Assembly: GCF_964252635.1 (NCBI RefSeq)
Contig: NZ_CAXUNP010000072.1
Coordinates: forward strand, 1-11,260
Length of the DNA stretch: 11,260 nt
Source of the DNA: Jatrophihabitans sp964252635
GTDB lineage: Bacteria; Actinomycetota; Actinomycetes; Mycobacteriales; Jatrophihabitantaceae
Direction: 5' to 3'
The notes under the pieces were generated by a model. It was not told where the DNA came from. It ran no database searches and worked only from the letters and a program-made list of their open reading frames with translations. Made by a program: the position numbers and the translations under genes. Positions within the stretch are counted from its first letter, which is position 1, and each line of letters starts with the position of its first letter. This document shows, piece by piece, positions 1-7,156 of the stretch.

Positions 1-306
1 TACCTGATGCGCGCTCTCAGCGAAAAGCAACTGTCGCTGACGCCGACGGTGGTGAAGCACTTCGATCAGTGCCTCGGCTGCATGGGCTGCATGACAGCCT
101 GCCCCTCGGGCGTGAAGTACGACGCGCTGATCGAGGAGACTCGCTTCGAGATCGAGCGCAGCTACCAGCGGCCGTGGGCACACCGCAGGGGGCGCGCCGG
201 GGGGGGGTGGCGCGGGCGGCGCCGCACCTCGGGACCCCTGCACGGGATCGGCCGCGGGCGAGACCGCGTGAGCCGCCCGGGCGCGTCAGCCGGCCTGCGC
301 CGATGA
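1..306 (+). pseudogene. GlcF-like iron-sulfur oxidoreductase, truncated (5' end outside window)
   Basis: The frame is open from base 1. It reads through a ferredoxin-type cluster motif, CxxCxxCxxxCP (CLGCMGCMTACP, bases about 70-105), followed by SGVKYDALIEETRFEIE, a segment typical of the (Fe-S)-binding subunit of glycolate-oxidase-like enzymes (GlcF/LutA relatives). Those proteins normally have a second cysteine cluster and two CCG-type domains and run to about 400 residues. Here, after RPWAHR (about base 186), the frame turns into Arg/Gly-rich sequence around a 9-G run (199-207) and stops at 304-306. The second cluster and the CCG domains are missing. The stop overlaps the next start as ATGA. 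Frame 2 gives an alternative Ala/Gly-rich tail ending at 269-271. Either the gene is deleted or frameshifted, or a GC-rich stretch was lost in assembly. The family call is fairly sure; calling it broken is inference. Confidence 0.6.
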
Positions 307-1634
307 CGGACGCCCGCGTCGGCACCGACGCGAAGGACACCCCCGCCGCCGGGTCGAGCACCGAGTCGGCGGCGGCGCTCGGCCGGTACCGCACCGGCCT
401 GCGCAAGCAGCGGCTCGTGTACTTCTCCGTCGTCGGGGCCATCGTGGTGGCCCTCGTCGTCACGGTGGCCGTGGCCTGGTCGCGCGGCGAGGTGGCCAAC
501 ACGACCCTGCACACCGTCGGCAAGGCCCCGTCGAACCTCGCCATCGCGACGCCCACCGCCGGTGCGCAACGCGCATGGAGCACCCCCGACCGGGCCGCGC
601 TGGGCAACCCGCGCGACGGCGGCACGGTCGTCGTCTGGGGTCGACACACCGTGCGCGGCGTCGACGCCCGCACCGGACGTCAGACCTGGTCGTACTCCCG
701 TTCGAACCGCACGGTCTGCGCGGCCCTGCAGAGCGCCGGGACCACCGTTGCCGTGTACCGGGTCAAGGGCAACTGCGACGAACTGACGGCGCTGTCCTCG
801 GGCACCGGCAACCGGCAGTGGACCCGCACCCTCGACCAGGACGGGCAGCCGATCAACGGCACCCCGTCGTTCCAGATGCTGTCCTACACGATGCTCGTCA
901 CCACCTCGTCGTTCGTGTACGCGATCGACCCCGGCTCGGGCATCAACCGCTGGACGTACGGCCGCTTCGGCTGCACGATCCACAGCGCCGTGCTCGGCAG
1001 CGCCGGAGCCCTGATCAGCCAGACCTGCACCGACCCGCGCTGCGGCGCGTTGAAGTTCTGCGGGCGCGGGCCCCAGCTGCTGCTGCGCAACGGCACCGAC
1101 GGGGTCGACGACAAGACGAAGAACCCCACGAACTACGACAAGATCCTCTGGAACCGGATCGGGATCACCGACGTGCCGGTGTCGGCCGACGGCGTGGTCT
1201 CGGCCCTGAACCCGTCCAGCGGCTCCCTCGACTTGTTCACCGCCGACAAGGGCCGCCTGAACGGCGCGGTCACCCTGTCGCCGCGGCCCGGCACGACCGG
1301 CGCGATCACGTCGGCGTCCGCCGCCGGCCCCGAGATCGCCACGGTCCGCGGCGTGGCCGCCGTCGTGAACGGCAGCGCCGGGCGGGCGGTCTGGTCCCGC
1401 TCCGTCACCGCACCCCTGACCGCGGTGCCGAGCGTCGACTCGGCCGACCTCACGCTGTCCGACGCCGTCGTCACCGTGCCCACCTCGACCGGCGCCGCCG
1501 TCCTCGAGGGCCTGACCGGGCGCACAGTGCACCGCATCACGCTGTCGCCGCGCCCGGCGTCCGGGTCGTCGATCTACCCGCTCGGCAGCGGCCAGCTCGT
1601 CGTCGGACCGTCCGGCACCGCGGCCTACCGGTGA
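303..1634 (+). CDS. Membrane-anchored PQQ-like beta-propeller protein
   Basis: The protein is 443 residues. A short cytoplasmic N-terminus with a basic RKQR stretch precedes one hydrophobic segment (about residues 38-59). The rest should therefore lie outside the membrane, as in a signal anchor without an obvious cleavage site. The outer part carries PQQ/WD-like blade motifs of the form VxAxDxxTGxxxW: VDARTGRQTW (120-129), ALSSGTGNRQW (163-173) and AIDPGSGINRW (207-217), and weaker repeats follow. Six cysteines (139, 158, 224, 242, 247, 253) all lie on the predicted outer side and could form disulfides. No enzyme active site was recognised, so a scaffold or binding role is as likely as PQQ-dependent catalysis. 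The ATG at 303 is chosen because it overlaps the upstream stop (ATGA) and places the membrane anchor near the N-terminus. Upstream in-frame sequence is only a shadow of the Fe-S gene. Confidence 0.85.
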   Translation: MTDARVGTDAKDTPAAGSSTESAAALGRYRTGLRKQRLVYFSVVGAIVVALVVTVAVAWSRGEVANTTLHTVGKAPSNLAIATPTAGAQRAWSTPDRAALGNPRDGGTVVVWGRHTVRGVDARTGRQTWSYSRSNRTVCAALQSAGTTVAVYRVKGNCDELTALSSGTGNRQWTRTLDQDGQPINGTPSFQMLSYTMLVTTSSFVYAIDPGSGINRWTYGRFGCTIHSAVLGSAGALISQTCTDPRCGALKFCGRGPQLLLRNGTDGVDDKTKNPTNYDKILWNRIGITDVPVSADGVVSALNPSSGSLDLFTADKGRLNGAVTLSPRPGTTGAITSASAAGPEIATVRGVAAVVNGSAGRAVWSRSVTAPLTAVPSVDSADLTLSDAVVTVPTSTGAAVLEGLTGRTVHRITLSPRPASGSSIYPLGSGQLVVGPSGTAAYR

Positions 1635-2458
1635 CCGTCCTCGACACCGGCGACGCGCAGCCGACAACCCTCGAGGTGGCGTCGGGGCCGGTCGCCGCGC
1701 TCACCGCGGGGGCGCCCGGCGCACCGCCCGTGCTGCTGCTGCCCGGCTACACCGGCAGCAAGGAGGACTTCGCCCCTCTCCTCGGGCCGCTGGGCCGGGC
1801 CGGGATGCGGGCCGTCGCCGTCGACCTGCCGGGGCAGTACCAGTCACCCGGCCCCGACGACCCCGCCGCCTACACACCCGACCGGCTCGCTCCGACCGTG
1901 CTGGCGGTCGCGGACCTGCTCGGCCCGGACGTCCGGCTGCTCGGCCACTCCTTCGGCGGCCTGGTCGCCCGGGCCGCGGTGATCGCCGCGCCGTCCGCTT
2001 TCGACTCGCTGGTGCTGCTGTCGTCGGGCCCGGCTGCGTTGGGCGGGCAGCGGCGGCAACGCATCGAGCAGCTGGAACCGCTGCTGGCCGCGGCGGGCCT
2101 GCCCGGTGTCTACGCGGCCATGCAGGCCGCCGAGGCGGCCGACCCGGACGCCGTGACCCCGCCCGCAGACCTCGCCGCCTTCTTGCGGCGGCGCTTCCTC
2201 GCCGGCTCGCCGACCATGCTGCAGGGTATGGGCCAGGCGATCCGGAGCGAGCCCGACCGCGTCGAGCAGCTGGCGGCCGCCGGCCTTCCCGTCCTCGTCG
2301 TGCACGGCGCCGACGACGACGCGTGGCTGCCCGACGCACAGCACGACATGGCCCGGCGCCTGGGCGCGCGGTACGCGGTGGTGCCCGGCGCGGCCCATTC
2401 CGCCGCGGTCGAGAACCCCGAGGCCCTGCTGCCCGTCCTGCTCGACTTCTGGCGCTGA
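1631..2458 (+). CDS. Alpha/beta hydrolase fold protein
   Basis: This 275-residue protein is a normal length for a single-domain alpha/beta hydrolase. The oxyanion region is LLLPGYTGSKEDF (35-47), the strand 4 motif is VDLPGQ (64-69), and the nucleophile elbow is GHSFGG with Ser107. The acid is probably Asp229 within HGADDDAW (225-232), and the catalytic His is His256 in GAAHSAAVENP. The full Ser-Asp-His triad is therefore present. The substrate cannot be read from the sequence; esterase, lactonase or thioesterase activity are all possible. There is no signal peptide, so it is probably cytoplasmic. The GTG start at 1631 overlaps the stop of the propeller gene (GTGA), which argues for translational coupling. 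It is the last gene of the plus-strand run and faces the class II aldolase gene across a hairpin. Confidence 0.88.
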   Translation: MTVLDTGDAQPTTLEVASGPVAALTAGAPGAPPVLLLPGYTGSKEDFAPLLGPLGRAGMRAVAVDLPGQYQSPGPDDPAAYTPDRLAPTVLAVADLLGPDVRLLGHSFGGLVARAAVIAAPSAFDSLVLLSSGPAALGGQRRQRIEQLEPLLAAAGLPGVYAAMQAAEAADPDAVTPPADLAAFLRRRFLAGSPTMLQGMGQAIRSEPDRVEQLAAAGLPVLVVHGADDDAWLPDAQHDMARRLGARYAVVPGAAHSAAVENPEALLPVLLDFWR

Positions 2459-2474
2459 GCCGCCGGTTCGGTCG

Positions 2475-2502
2475 CGATCAGTCGGCGACGTCCGGCTGAT
2501 CG
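2475..2502. terminator. Hairpin between convergent genes, possible bidirectional terminator
   Basis: Two arms, CGATCAGTCGG (2475-2485) and CCGGCTGATCG (2492-2502), pair over 11 positions with a single T/G wobble in the plus-strand RNA. They enclose a 6-base loop (CGACGT). The structure lies 16 bases after the hydrolase stop and spans the stop codon (2478-2480) of the convergent class II aldolase gene. There is no T-run on either side, as is common in high-GC actinomycetes. Terminator function is inferred from position and symmetry. Confidence 0.5.
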
Positions 2503-3269
2503 TGCAGGATCCGCTCGCGGAGGGGCTGGAACTGGAACCAGCCGGCGTTCTCGGTGCCGACCTGCCCGTGGGTCACGGTGGCCTCCTCGTCGCCGATCTG
2601 CCGCGGCTCGGACCCGAGCCCGGCCGCCGCGGAGTACGCCATCAGCTGGCTCTGCGCCGTCCGCTCGAGGGTCAGGAACCACCACGCCGCGCTGTCGACG
2701 GTGTGCCCGACGGTGAGCATGCCGTGGTTGCGCAGGATGACAGCCTTGTTCGACCCGAGCGCGACGCCGATCCGACGCCCCTCCTCGGGGTCGAGCACCA
2801 CGCCGGTGAAGTTGTCGTACACGCCGACGTCGCCGTAGAAGGCGCAGGAGTCCTGGGTCAGCGGCTCGATGCCCGTCTCGAGCGCCGACAGCGTCTTGCC
2901 GTACGGGCCGTGCGCGTGCGCCGCGGCGATGACGTCGGGACGCGCCGCGTGCACGGCGGTGTGGATCGCGACCGCGGCCTGGTTGACGGCGCGCTCTCCC
3001 TCGACCACCTCGCCCTCGGCGTCGACCCGCACCAGGTCACGGCTGCGGACCATCGCGAAGTGCAGGCCGAACGGATTGACCCAGAACGTCTCCGGGAACT
3101 CCGGGTCGCGCACGGTGACGTGCCCGGCGACGCCCTCGTCCAGGCCGGCCCGGGAGAACATCCGGAACGCGACGGCCAGGGTGGTCTTGCGGTGAGCGCG
3201 TTCGGCCTCCACCGAGTCGAACTGCGGCGGGCGGGGCACGTACAAGGTGCGCGGCAGGGTGTCGGTCAT
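2478..3269 (-). CDS. Class II aldolase/adducin family protein
   Basis: The protein is 263 residues with the class II aldolase/adducin fold. The metal-binding motif is AAAHAHGPYGK, with His118 and His120 as probable zinc ligands, and the third ligand is His182 in LRNHGML. Aligning the stretch ending at His103 (AVAIH) with E. coli L-fuculose-1-phosphate aldolase (SSEWRFH) places Ala99 where the catalytic Glu73 sits. The core helix continues as the family-typical ARPDV. Ordinary retro-aldol chemistry is therefore doubtful; an epimerase, decarboxylase-like or unknown reaction is possible. The ATG start fits the family N-terminus, though its ribosome site is weak. It is the last gene of the minus-strand run, 61 nt after the ammonia-lyase homologue. 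The family is certain, the reaction is not. Confidence 0.9.
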   Translation of the reverse strand: MTDTLPRTLYVPRPPQFDSVEAERAHRKTTLAVAFRMFSRAGLDEGVAGHVTVRDPEFPETFWVNPFGLHFAMVRSRDLVRVDAEGEVVEGERAVNQAAVAIHTAVHAARPDVIAAAHAHGPYGKTLSALETGIEPLTQDSCAFYGDVGVYDNFTGVVLDPEEGRRIGVALGSNKAVILRNHGMLTVGHTVDSAAWWFLTLERTAQSQLMAYSAAAGLGSEPRQIGDEEATVTHGQVGTENAGWFQFQPLRERILHDQPDVAD

Positions 3270-3330
3270 CTGCCCAGTGTCACCCCGACCGGGCTCGGTG
3301 CCCAGACCCGGGCCGCGGCCGGCGGGTGGG

Positions 3331-4746
3331 TCAGCCGACAGGCGGTGCCGTCAACAGCTCCTCGGCGCGCAGCAGGTCGGCGGTGAGGTCGCGGTCGACG
3401 GTGGACCGGTCGAGCACCTCGCAGCGGGCCAGCCAGTCGGTGAGCGCCGGTGGGTGCAGGTCGCGCGACCGGACGCAGCGCACCGCGGCCACCAGCTCCC
3501 CGGCGAGCACGCTGCGGTAGATCGCGACGGCGTCCAAGGCCTGCCGTGCGCCGAGCGAGGCGAAGCTGGCGTCCTCCTCGACACCGTGCGAGAGCGTCAC
3601 GGTCTGCAGGCTGGCCGGGGTGGCCAGGGCCCGGAGCGACGACAGCGCCGAGGCGACGACGTACTCGACGGTCATCACCCCGGACGCGCCCGGTCGCCCG
3701 TCGCCGAGGAAGGCCGGCAGGCCCGTGATGTCCGGGTCGCACAGCAGCGACAGGCGCGCGAGCGAGAGCTGCGCCGCCTGGGCCAGGGCCAGCCGCACCG
3801 CGTCGAGCGCCTGGGCCAGGTAGGCGACGTGGAACCCGCCGTGGTGGGCGACCTCCTGGTGCGGCAGGAAGATCGGGTTCTCACTCGGGGCGCTGGCCAG
3901 CTTCTCGACGACGCGGTCCAGGACGTCGAGCGCGTCGAGCAGCGGCCCGTGCACCTGCGGCAGGGCACGCAGGGCGAACGGGTCCTGGATGCGCGCCGCG
4001 GGAGCGTCGAGGTCGACGAGTTCGCGCAAGGTGCGGCAGACGAGCTGCGCCCCGGGGAACGGGGTGACCTCCTCGACGCCCACGCTGTAGGCCTCGGCGT
4101 TGCCGCCGGCCCCGGTAAATGTGGTCGCCGCGATCAGCAGGGCCTCGTGGGCGAGGTCGCGCAACGCGATGCTGGCCAGCGCGGCGTCGGCGATGGTGGC
4201 CGCGTTACTCGACAGCAGCGGCAGCGCGTCGCCGATGCCGACCGGTACCGGGGCGGGCAGCGGCCGCGACGCGGGCACCTCACCCAGCATGGCGAGCGCC
4301 GTGGTGGCCAGCGCCGCGAGGTCACCGGTGCCGACGCCGCCCAGCTCGCGCAGCGGGGGCAGGGCGTCGGTCCGGATCATGGTCGCAAGCCCGTCGATGA
4401 CGACCGGGTCGACCCCGCTGCCGCCGGCCGCGAGCTGGTTGAGCCGGATCACGAGCGTGGCTCGCACCCGCTCCGGCGACCGCAACGGGCCGAGCGAGGA
4501 CGCGTGGCTGCGCAGCAGGGCCAGGGCCGGATCGAGCCCGCCTGCCGGGCCTCGCTCGAGCGGGACGAGGCGGTTGCCGCCGACGCCGGTCGAGCGGCCG
4601 TACACCGGCCGGCGCGCGGCGGCCTGGTCGGCGTAGGCGCGCGCGGCGACCGCACGGGCCATCGATGTCACGTGCACCGGCTCCGCGCCCTGGGCGACGC
4701 GGCCGATGTCGGCCACCGTCAGCGAGGATCCGTCGAGCTCGAGCAC
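3331..4746 (-). CDS. Histidine/phenylalanine ammonia-lyase homologue with altered MIO motif
   Basis: The protein is 471 residues; classical family members have about 500. It shows the family pattern along its length. VYGRSTGVGG (48-57) contains the lid Tyr49. Asn181 sits in the NGT-like motif (SNAAT). QDPFALR (254-260) keeps Arg260 but has Phe instead of the usual Tyr. SENPIF (288-293), GGFH (303-306, normally GNFH) and VEED (389-392, normally QED) follow. The cofactor site, normally GSVGASGDLAPLA, reads GGVGTGDLAALA, so Ala-Ser-Gly becomes Gly139-Thr140-Gly141. The self-made MIO ring normally needs that Ser. The enzyme may use a Thr-derived variant, work without MIO, or be inactive as a lyase. 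GTG at 4746 is the only start codon in frame between the upstream stop and the first conserved segment. It lies 44 nt after the aldehyde dehydrogenase gene. The superfamily is sure, the substrate unknown. Confidence 0.85.
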   Translation of the reverse strand: MLELDGSSLTVADIGRVAQGAEPVHVTSMARAVAARAYADQAAARRPVYGRSTGVGGNRLVPLERGPAGGLDPALALLRSHASSLGPLRSPERVRATLVIRLNQLAAGGSGVDPVVIDGLATMIRTDALPPLRELGGVGTGDLAALATTALAMLGEVPASRPLPAPVPVGIGDALPLLSSNAATIADAALASIALRDLAHEALLIAATTFTGAGGNAEAYSVGVEEVTPFPGAQLVCRTLRELVDLDAPAARIQDPFALRALPQVHGPLLDALDVLDRVVEKLASAPSENPIFLPHQEVAHHGGFHVAYLAQALDAVRLALAQAAQLSLARLSLLCDPDITGLPAFLGDGRPGASGVMTVEYVVASALSSLRALATPASLQTVTLSHGVEEDASFASLGARQALDAVAIYRSVLAGELVAAVRCVRSRDLHPPALTDWLARCEVLDRSTVDRDLTADLLRAEELLTAPPVG

Positions 4747-4790
4747 CCCGCGACGGTAGCCGACGGCGTCCGCCTGCCCCGAGAAGAGAG

Positions 4791-6188
4791 TCAGCCCCGC
4801 GGGGCGTAGATGAGCTTCTGGTTGACGAACTCGTCGATGCCCAGCGTGCCGAGCTCGCGGCCGACGCCGGAACGCTTGGTGCCGCCGAACGGCAGGTCCG
4901 GCAGGCTGCCCTGCATGCTGTTGATCCACACCATGCCGGTGTCGAGCCGGTCCGCGACGTCGGCGGCTAGCTCGGCGTCGGAACCGAACACCGCGCCACC
5001 GAGGCCGAAGGGCGAGTCGTTGGCGAGCGTCACGGCCTCGTCGACGTCGGCCACCCGGTAGACGACGGCGGCGGGGCCGAACAGCTCCTCGCGGTAGGCG
5101 CGCATCTCGGGGGTGACGTCGGTCAGCACGGTGGGCTCGACGTAGGCGCCGGGACGGTCGGGCCGCTTGCCGCCGGCCTTGACGGTGGCGCCGTGCGACA
5201 CCGCGTCCTCGATCTGCTCCATCAGCGTCACCGCGGCCTGCTCGGACGACAGCGGCCCGTACTGGGTCGAGGGGTCGCTCGGGTCGCCCGGCTGCATCGC
5301 GCCGAGGGCGGCGCTGAACTTCTCGACGAACTCGTCGTAGACGGGGTCGAGCACGATGAAGCGCTTCGCGCCGTTGCAGGCCTGGCCGGTGTTCTGCATG
5401 CGGCCGGCCACCCCGGCCTTGACGGTGCGGTCGAGGTTCTCACCGTCGAGCACGATGAACGCGTCGGAGCCGCCGAGCTCGAGGATGACCTTCTTGAGGT
5501 TGCGGCCCGCGGTCTCCGCGACCGCGGTGCCCGCCCGCTCGCTGCCGGTGACCGAGGCGCCGGCGATGCGGTCGTCGGCGATCATGTCGGCGATCTGCTC
5601 GTTCGAGGCGAAGACGTTGACGTAGGCATCGGCCGGCACGCCGGCGTCGTGCAGCAGGGTCTCGATCGCGAGCGCCGACTCGGGGCACTGCGGGGCGTGC
5701 TTGAGCACGATGGTGTTGCCCAGCAACAGGTTGGGAGCGGCCAGACGGGCGACCTGGTAGTACGGGAAGTTCCACGGCATGACCCCGAGCACGGCGCCGA
5801 TCGGCTCCTTGCGCACCGACGCCCGACCACCGGCCTGCGGGCTCAGCGGCGTCTCCTCGAGCATGCCGGGACCCTGCTCGGCGTAGTAGCCGAAGATCGC
5901 GCTCGCCAGACCGATCTCGCCCGCGGCCTCCTTGGTGCGCTTGCCCATCTCGCGGGTGATGATCGCGGCCAGGTCGTCGGAGCGCTCGGCGAACAGCTCG
6001 CCGACCCGCCTGAGGATCGCGGCGCGCTCGCCTACCGAGGTGCGGCGCCAGGACGTGTACCCGGCGGCGGCGCGGGCGAGCACGTCCTGGATCTCGGCGT
6101 CGGTGGCGGTGGCGTACTCGGCCACGGTCTCGTTGGTGGCCGGGTCGGTCACCTTGTACATCGCCTGTGTGCTCGTCGCCTGCGTCAT
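4791..6188 (-). CDS. NAD(P)-dependent aldehyde dehydrogenase, succinate-semialdehyde type
   Basis: This is a full-length 465-residue aldehyde dehydrogenase of the short GabD1-like branch (about 455-460 residues in mycobacteria). The expected active site is present: PWNFP with Asn140, VLKHA with Lys163, GSERAG (215-220) at the cofactor site, LELGGSD with general base Glu237, GQACNGAKRF with nucleophile Cys271, and EELFGP with Glu368. It should oxidise an aldehyde to the acid with NAD(P)+. Succinate semialdehyde is the usual family annotation, but the substrate is not fixed by the sequence. The ATG at 6188 has GAAGGGA about 10 nt upstream; Met10 is a weaker alternative. It follows the nuclease gene by 39 nt and precedes the ammonia-lyase homologue by 44 nt, so it may process that enzyme's pathway product. 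Confidence 0.93.
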   Translation of the reverse strand: MTQATSTQAMYKVTDPATNETVAEYATATDAEIQDVLARAAAGYTSWRRTSVGERAAILRRVGELFAERSDDLAAIITREMGKRTKEAAGEIGLASAIFGYYAEQGPGMLEETPLSPQAGGRASVRKEPIGAVLGVMPWNFPYYQVARLAAPNLLLGNTIVLKHAPQCPESALAIETLLHDAGVPADAYVNVFASNEQIADMIADDRIAGASVTGSERAGTAVAETAGRNLKKVILELGGSDAFIVLDGENLDRTVKAGVAGRMQNTGQACNGAKRFIVLDPVYDEFVEKFSAALGAMQPGDPSDPSTQYGPLSSEQAAVTLMEQIEDAVSHGATVKAGGKRPDRPGAYVEPTVLTDVTPEMRAYREELFGPAAVVYRVADVDEAVTLANDSPFGLGGAVFGSDAELAADVADRLDTGMVWINSMQGSLPDLPFGGTKRSGVGRELGTLGIDEFVNQKLIYAPRG

Positions 6189-6227
6189 CGTCGTCGCGTC
6201 CCTTCGCCGTCTGTGGTCACTCCGTGC

Positions 6228-7127
6228 CTACCCAATCACCCCGGCCGCGCCGCCCCCGGCCGGGTCGGCCAGGCCGGACCACGGCTCGCGCTCGGCCGAC
6301 GTCGACCGGCCCTCGGGGCAGGCGGCCCGGAAGTCGCACCACGAACAACCCGGGCCCGGCGCGGCCGGGAACACGTCGTCGGCGTCGGCCCCGGCAGCGA
6401 GGGTGTCCGTGGCCGCCACAATGTCCTGTGCGGTGTGCTCGGCGCGCTCGAGATGGCGTTCGAGCGAGGCGTCGGTGTGTTCGAACGCCGCGACGGTGCC
6501 GGTGGGCAGGTGATGCAGCTCGACCCGCCGGCAGTCGCGGCGCAGGGTGCGGCGCACGCCCAGGACGTAGAGGGCGAGCGCCTGCGAGCCGCGGGCGTCG
6601 TCGGCGTCGAGGGGCCGGCGCCCGGTCTTGTAGTCGACGACGACCAGCTCGTCGCCGCGCTCGTCGATGCGGTCGACGCGACCGGACACGGCCAGCTTCG
6701 CGGTGCGGGTGGCCACGGTGCGCTCGACCCCGATCGGCTCGGCGGCCGGGTCGACGGCGCTCGTGGCCCGGTCGGACAGGTAGTCGCGCACCCAGCCGGC
6801 GGTGGCGGCGCAGGCCGCGTTGGACTGCACGTCGTCGCGGAACCCGTGCGGCTGCCAGTTGCGCTCGACCAGCGACGCACCCTCGTCGGGCGTGCGGTGG
6901 GCACGGGGCAACGACCACCACTGGTGCAGCGCCAGGTGCGCGACGGCGCCCACCGTGTTGTGCGCCCACGGCGCGCCCCGCGGCGGGGTCGGCCGGTCGA
7001 GGTAGGTGAACCGGTAACGGCGGGGGCAGTCGAAGGCGGCCAGGCGCGACGGGGTGCAGGAGAACAGCCGCGTGGGCATGTCGGCGAGCGTCAGCTGTTC
7101 CGAGGACGCGAGCTGCTCCGAGGACAT
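6228..7127 (-). CDS. RecB-like PD-(D/E)XK nuclease with Fe-S cysteines
   Basis: This 299-residue stand-alone protein resembles the nuclease domain of RecB/AddB and Cas4. His64 lies in the TVGAVAHLAL helix, Asp152 in SGRVDRID, and Asp165 and Lys167 in VVVDYKTG. Gln182 and Tyr187 sit in QALALY. Four cysteines are placed as in the 4Fe-4S members: Cys34 in DCPRRYRF near the N-terminus, and Cys261, Cys264 and Cys270 in CSWCDFRAACP near the C-terminus. It probably acts as a DNA exonuclease in repair, but no helicase partner is in view. The ATG at 7127 is chosen. An in-frame GTG at 7160 would overlap the PHP gene's stop as GTGA and add 11 residues, and Met17 is also possible. The N-terminus contains a six-residue tandem duplication (SSEQLA/SSEQLT). 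Confidence 0.87.
   Translation of the reverse strand: MSSEQLASSEQLTLADMPTRLFSCTPSRLAAFDCPRRYRFTYLDRPTPPRGAPWAHNTVGAVAHLALHQWWSLPRAHRTPDEGASLVERNWQPHGFRDDVQSNAACAATAGWVRDYLSDRATSAVDPAAEPIGVERTVATRTAKLAVSGRVDRIDERGDELVVVDYKTGRRPLDADDARGSQALALYVLGVRRTLRRDCRRVELHHLPTGTVAAFEHTDASLERHLERAEHTAQDIVAATDTLAAGADADDVFPAAPGPGCSWCDFRAACPEGRSTSAEREPWSGLADPAGGGAAGVIG
7093..7125. repeat. Imperfect 18-bp tandem duplication in nuclease 5' end
   Basis: The units AGCTGTTCCGAGGAC (7093-7107) and AGCTGCTCCGAGGAC (7111-7125) differ at one base and are offset by 18 bp, which preserves the reading frame. They encode SSEQLT and SSEQLA at the start of the RecB-like protein. This looks like a recent local duplication in a stretch ahead of the conserved domain. 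Confidence 0.8.
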
Positions 7128-7156
7128 GCGGCGACGGTAACCGCCCCCACCGACAG

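Noticed and set aside
575..1630. In-frame 352-codon upstream extension of the alpha/beta hydrolase
   Set aside because: It overlaps the propeller gene in another frame and is Arg/His-rich shadow; the hydrolase fold starts after the GTG at 1631.
162..1667. 501-codon minus-strand open frame opposite the propeller gene
   Set aside because: Arg/Gly/Ala-rich shadow; the plus strand encodes a membrane anchor and repeated blade motifs in the same span.
3682..3690. An Ala-Ser-Gly tripeptide (residues 353-355) in the lyase homologue that might be the MIO site
   Set aside because: It aligns with the family's later NSG(F/L)M region, not with the GxVGASGDLAPLA cofactor site, so it cannot replace the missing motif.
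3247..4809. 520-codon plus-strand open frame opposite the lyase homologue
   Set aside because: Antisense to a gene with clear family motifs along its length; composition is low-complexity (R, G, Q, V) without domains.
6228..7127. Cas4, part of a CRISPR system
   Set aside because: The Fe-S cysteine layout is shared by stand-alone RecB-like nucleases; no cas1, cas2 or repeat array is present.
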